64,000 nucleotides of DNA, from positions 3,658,001-3,722,000 of the forward strand of contig JAHLEZ010000002.1 in NCBI GenBank assembly GCA_020726505.1, in the 5' to 3' direction. Shown here piece after piece: positions 58,175 through 64,000 of the stretch. Numbering within the stretch: position 1 is the first letter of the stretch; every line of letters begins with the position of its first letter. The position numbers and the translations under genes were made by a program. The notes beneath the pieces were generated by a model, which had not been told where the DNA came from, searched no databases, and worked only from the letters and a program-made list of their open reading frames with translations. This DNA comes from Leptodontidium sp. MPI-SDFR-AT-0119 (lineage: Eukaryota; Ascomycota; Leotiomycetes; Helotiales; Leptodontidiaceae).

Positions 58175-59293
58175 TCACTTTGGTGCCGTCATTGTGTTCA
58201 TCTGAACACCTTGCTGAGACTCTTCATCGCCTGTCTCGTTGTACATCATCTTCTCGGTCTTGTTCTTGCTAGTGCGGAACACGAAGTTCGTTTCGTGCCA
58301 GACACCCTGGAAGGAGACGGCGGGATGGAAGGCCGTCAAGCAAAAGCAGGCGATGATGATCATCACTCCTTCGAGGATCATGAAGGTCACTTCGTCATCA
58401 GTGAATAGATGGCTGTTGAAGCCGCCTGAGAGCTCGGCAATACGGTAGGCGCTTCGGATGAAGATGGCGACGGTCGCGACTGCGAGACCTAGGAGCATGG
58501 TATGTCAGTAGGTTTTCAAAGTTGGGAGGCTGACGGAGGACATACCGACGAGGAAAGTCTTGAAGAGACGGGTGCTGACGATGCTGATGTAGCGCTCGTT
58601 CCATTGCCCTCTACCCTTCCAGACGCGGAATCCAAATTCTCCTGCAGCGATGGCGAAGAATGTGAGGGAGACGACTTGGAGTACCAGACCAGCCAACATG
58701 ATGTTCCTTCCGAGATCGTTTGAACTCTGAGTATCTGAGGAGGCGGCGATACCACCACCGAGAGCTTGAAGAACCAGGCAGATGATATCGCAAGTGACGA
58801 AGAAGAGTGTATAGGTGCGAGGCTTGAAGCGGGAGAGGTTCTCGCCGTAGACGTTGACTATGCGTGCGAGACAGAGGTAGATCTTTAGCGGGTTAGCTGG
58901 GCTGATACGAGAGTATATTGGCAGACTTACAGATGCACTGAGGAAGGCTGGAGCAATAGTCAAGGTGACTAAGTACATAAGAAAGTTGTCGTTGCTGAAT
59001 GGGTCGTTGTGCAGCATGATACGGCCAACATATCCAATGATCTCCAGCACCAGACCCATGACCATTGCAATCATGTAACCCCACGTCTTGTGCTTGATGC
59101 CCAGAAATAACTGCGCGACAATATAGACACCGAAGATAGCTGCGAAGAGTGCGTTTCCTGGTAGTGTAGGAATGTACAGGAAGCTTGCCATAGACAAGTC
59201 ACAAGTCTCCAAGGTACACAGGTCGGGATTGTCGAGAAGTGTTTGGTTTCCATAGCCCCTTCCATTGCCGGTTGAATAAGTGAGGTTCGACAT
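58175..59293 (-). CDS. RTA1-family seven-helix membrane protein
   Basis: 337 residues in exons 59293-58931, 58882-58546 and 58488-58175. The introns have GTAAGT and GTATGT donors and join as FLSAS-IYLCLARIV and FLVG-LAVATVAIF. About seven hydrophobic segments are seen, beginning with NALFAAIFGVYIVAQLFLG and GYMIAMVMGLVLEIIGYVGR. The family signatures are ARIV, DIICLVLQALGGGIA, and EGVMIIIACFCLTAFHP before a polar tail (KMMYNETGDEESQQ). RTA1-like proteins of fungi are linked to resistance to 7-aminocholesterol and to lipid movement across membranes; the activity of this copy is unknown. Confidence 0.92.
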
Positions 59294-62200
59294 GGTGAAG
59301 ATGTGTTCTACTGATGAATTTATCTAGAAATTAAAAGTGCTGGAAGTTGCAAGTGGCTTTGCACGGGAGTTCTCTGAAGTGATGTTTTCGAAGAGACACT
59401 GGTCTGACTAGGAGGAAGCGGGAGTGAACTGAACTGAACTCTGTGTGGATTGAAATACATGTTGACAGGAAGGGGACACGACCTAACTTATACACCTGAT
59501 ACTTGAGGCAGTGCAACAGTTTCAACTTCACTTACCATACATGCTGTACGAGCATTAGGCCGTTCATTTCTCAGTGACGATGGCAGTCGGTCGGCAAATT
59601 AATGGGGCCGCGTATTGACATCGGCAGGTCGGTGTTCAGAATGAACGACGCCGCGAATGAGAAGCCTCCACACCGTCCCCCTGCTCGCTTTGTCAGATCA
59701 ACACGGCGCTCTCATTGGCAGATTCGCATCTTCATCACGACTTTAAATCTGGACCGGGGCTTATGATGCGCAGGGTGCTATGAGCCTCCTTGAACAGCAA
59801 AGGCTGGAACAGTGGAGAGGCAGGGTTTGATCCTGCAGCATGGCGCCAGAATTTTTCCTAAATGGATATACGAATGTGGATACAAGTCAAAGATCTCGGG
59901 TTTTGTCAAGCCAAAAGTCACGGTAGACATGTATGATACCAACCAATCTCTTTGCTCTGGAGACGCTACCATAAGTGTATCCCGCTGAAAATGCTAAAGA
60001 TCTTAGTCCGTTTTACTTTTCTCTTTTGCTTTGAGGGGACCGGCGTGCATCACTTCTCACAGAAACTCAACAGTTCGTCTATCACTAAAGTCGCTAAAGT
60101 CTGACAGCTTGGCAGCTCTTATTTGATTCCTGAGGTTGGGACAGACGGGCTATCATCTCTCCGCAGAAATATCAAACCTCGTTTTGACTGGTGCCTGACC
60201 GGCTACCAGCTGGAGACGGGAGCGGAGGGTTCCAGCAACGCGCGCTTTCGTACGTGTGTGTGTCAGCGGAAAGATAAGTAAGCAACGTCCAGCGTTCATC
60301 CGACCTACATTTGGATTGAAATTTGCCCAGACAAAAAAGAAATGCAGGGTGAGTTGGGCAAAGTCAGTCAGAGTTTCAAGTGGAGCCCGTTGACAACTCG
60401 GCAGATTGAATTAAGTCTTGGGTTGTGGAGTATTTTGAAATTATGCTTATTTTCAAGCCGATGTTCAGATAGGATTTGGACTCGGCCCGAGTTCAGCCAA
60501 GTCTTTGCACCGAGTTCAGTTAATTCCGAGTCAATTTAGTCCTTGGTCTTATAATCTGACTCGAATTCGCTTAATATTGACTCCTACAAGACGGTAGGAG
60601 CCCCTTCGCACGGTGACAAGAATTACAAAGCACTTTCAAACTACTTTTGAGGCGTGAAGGAAGCCAAGGGAGGCTTAATACCTTGCAGGAGTTAGAGAAT
60701 AGAGCGGCACAGTACAATATGTAGTATACTCGTAAGAGTAAAGGGTACTTTGGCAGACTGCACATCAAGGTGCTCAAAAACTTGGCCTGAAAGTCGAAAT
60801 CCAAGTGAACCTCCTGAGACCCGTTCCAGCTACTGGTATCCGCTGATTTCGGGATACGCAAGCGTCAAGTAGACTTCTGACATCATATCACATAACATCA
60901 CCCCTGGAGAGAATAATAAGGTTAAAAGAAAGATTGTGGCGTCTGCACCGAAGTCTGTATTCTCGTCTCGACGTGGTTTGTATGGAGGAATGAACGGCGC
61001 GCCAAGCAGATGATGAATATGCGCCGCACAGGACAGTACGTAACATTGAGGAAAAGGAGTAAGACAAGACAAGCTCCCCATACTAAAATAGAATGCGCAC
61101 ATACAACTAGGTAGGTGACAGTTTCCCGATTTTCTTTAGCTGACTGCGTCCTGGACTTTCTTTTTCTTCACCGGAATATCAGGAAAGGGTTTTATTTGGG
61201 CTAAGCGATCAGCCCAGGAAGCTTTCTCGCTTACTGCAACCCACCCCGAAATCCCCAGATATACCGCCCTTCATGACGAGCGACCGTTTCCAGATATATC
61301 AAGTGGCATTCCAACAGGAGGTGTCGTGAAACGACGAGCATTCAACCAACGCCTCGACAAAGAATCGGAAACTGAACCTGTCTTACAGCAACTGCGTCCG
61401 GAGATTGAATTTCCAATTGAATGTTTTCAAAGGCCACTGGCCATCGCTTCCAAAATACCATGCATGGTTCCTCGAATTCAACGGCCACTGGTTCTAGCTT
61501 CTTAGTACTCACTGCCAATTGGTAGAATACTCCCAATAGTAATTAGTCCCACAGGAGCTTACTTCATGAGTACCTTAAGGATGTAGGAACCCACGTCCCT
61601 GGTTCTCGGCAATATCTACACCTTCTCTCGCCATAGCTTCTATATGAGCTCCTTGACAACTTCGAACGGCAATTAGGTATTCTCATGTCTTCTCACTGGT
61701 TGTGTTTGATGTGTATCTAATATCCAATAACCCACTTAGATAAAGAAACAGGCAATATACCGGTCTTCAACTGCAATGTACGGCACAGGGCTCCGAACAC
61801 ATTACCAGCGAATACCTATTCATGTCGCCGGTAATAACACTCCCTCTCTCATTTTTCCGAGTGCTCTATCTGGCTACCAATCCCACCTCAGTTCGAGGTT
61901 TGAAGCTCAATCGTATCTGCCAAATCCGCAAGCATGAGCCAAGTAAGCCTCCGTTGTCACGCCCAGTAACTGCTCCATTTACGAGGATGGGAAAATGTAT
62001 ACGCTGAGGATAGATGAAATGAGCTTTCACAGTCTGCAATATGCCAGACAAATCTAGGGACTTCTGTTTGTTTTTACGTCACTAACCATGTAGAATGGGA
62101 GGAAGTGCTGATAGCGTTTATGAAGGGAGCGAGATCTATTAAGAAGTGCTTTTCTGTGGGCAAACTGGTGGCGCTGGGGAGATTGTGGTGATGGGATGAG

Positions 62201-62896
62201 GTCTTTGTAAGATGAGGCATAAGAAAGGAGAGTTCAAAATATAGAATTGATTTGTGAGAGAGGGAACAAGATATGAATTTTATCGGCTCGGTTTCTAAGT
62301 AACTGCAAGGAAAGGAAGGGGTGAATATATAGGAAGGGAGTGAGGTTTGACCACACCCAGACCATCGCTACTGCTTCCTATGAAGGAATTCCAACCGAGA
62401 TTGTACGCAAGCCTAACGGCCAAAGTCCAAGTGGTCCAGAAGCCGATAGAACATGGAAGTAGGTATAAGGAGGAGCAATGAAATAAATAGCAGGGAAAGG
62501 CAGCGCAGATACCGGTACAAAATCCAACCTCTTGATAGGCAAGCTGGGTCTGATGTAGCACATAACCAATTGATATGGATTTGTACTGGTTGCGAGAATA
62601 CCTCTGCTGGCAATGCTTTCGATTTCTTACTTGTATCTCATGTCTCAAGGAATTTTCAGGACTTTGAAAACAACCAAAATCCACAGAATGCCCTCTCGAT
62701 TCAGATACTCTAGAATAGAATCTAGTTCACACTCAGATATCGCTTTAGTACTAATACTGATTCTTCAAAGTATTCTTTCAAAATTCCATTGCTTTCTCGC
62801 AGACTTTTTTGGAGTCGTTATATGTACAGTACACAGCTGAAGGACGAAGGCGATAGAAGAACAGGCGCAAGAAAAAGAGAACGCCTTCCGCGAGAA
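59294..62896. other. gene-poor region
   Basis: About 3.6 kb without a gene I can support. Frames of 60-130 residues occur on both strands, but none has a known motif, codon structure or continuation across a plausible intron. A CGTACGTGTGTGTGTC stretch lies near 60250. Confidence 0.5.
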
Positions 62897-62917
62897 CCCC
62901 CCCCCCCCCCCCCCCCC
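62897..62917. repeat. poly-C tract
   Basis: Twenty-one consecutive C residues (62897-62917), flanked by GAGAA and AAAAGG. It is a likely length-variable site and a candidate assembly or sequencing uncertainty. Confidence 0.95.
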
Positions 62918-63150
62918 AAAAGGAAAAGAGTATGCAATAAAAGTCTAGCCAGCGATTTTTGAGGTATCCACGTGATAGATCTTTAAGCAGAAATTCCACT
63001 TCTAGACTTTTTGTTTGGCAGCCAAATCCAAGGGAAAGGTTCTTTGCAACCCCTTGCAAGAAAAGCTCCCCAGGATATCCAGCCCTCCCGCAGTATGATG
63101 TTGATGCAATAAAGAAATCTTTTGGAAAAATTTCCTCAAATTGTTGTCTT

Positions 63151-64000
<850 letters not shown>

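Noticed and set aside
62295..62684. 129-residue minus-strand frame
   Set aside because: Has hydrophobic patches but no motif, no splice continuation and lies in a gene-poor region.

Overview
This is chromosomal DNA of a filamentous ascomycete (Pezizomycotina; possibly Leotiomycetes, but the class is inferred only from overall gene style). Genes carry short introns of roughly 45-170 nt with GTRNGT donors and CTAAC-like branch sites. The gene families are typical of moulds (HET, RTA1, Zn2Cys6, F-box), and the main transposon looks mutated by repeat-induced point mutation (RIP).

Layout. 1-26.3 kb is a gene-rich core: the 3' part of a FacB/Cat8-like regulator, an Obg-like GTPase (YGR210C type) with a 10-nt micro-exon, the PMP3 membrane proteolipid, ribosomal protein eL22, a mitochondrial carrier, a secreted propeller-like protein, a GT8 glycosyltransferase, NUP85 and gamma-tubulin (divergent pair), two consecutive small hydrophilic proteins, and the clamp-loader-like ATPase Mgs1/WRNIP1. 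26.9-30.3 kb holds two protein-kinase-like genes, one with altered catalytic motifs. 30.5-38.6 kb is a complete but inactivated Ty3/gypsy chromovirus on the minus strand. It has 302-bp LTRs and a TAAAT target duplication, and it is interrupted by a second, 1,483-bp LTR element with two identical 173-bp LTRs, a TTCTA target duplication and no recognisable protein. An intron-containing tRNA-Lys(CTT) lies 150 bp beyond the outer element. 40.4-47.1 kb is accessory: a HET-domain gene, a Zn2Cys6 regulator whose zinc cluster is assembled from four exons including 11-nt and 22-nt ones, and a convergent FAD oxidoreductase. 48.9-51.2 kb returns to core genes (COX11 and GlcNAc-6-phosphate deacetylase, convergent). 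52.0-55.9 kb is a decayed Mug190-like SMP/C2 lipid-transfer gene with two Trp-to-stop changes, several frame breaks and a shortened C2 domain. 56.6-59.3 kb carries an F-box gene and an RTA1-family membrane protein. A gene-poor stretch then leads to the 3' part of homocitrate synthase (lysine biosynthesis), which runs off the right edge.

Most genes are independent housekeeping loci. The strongest unusual signals are the nested retroelements, the micro-exons, the Mug190-like pseudogene, and the 30-48 kb island of repeats, incompatibility-type and regulatory genes. Intron boundaries were read by eye from splice consensus plus restored reading frame and protein-family continuity; there is no transcript evidence here.
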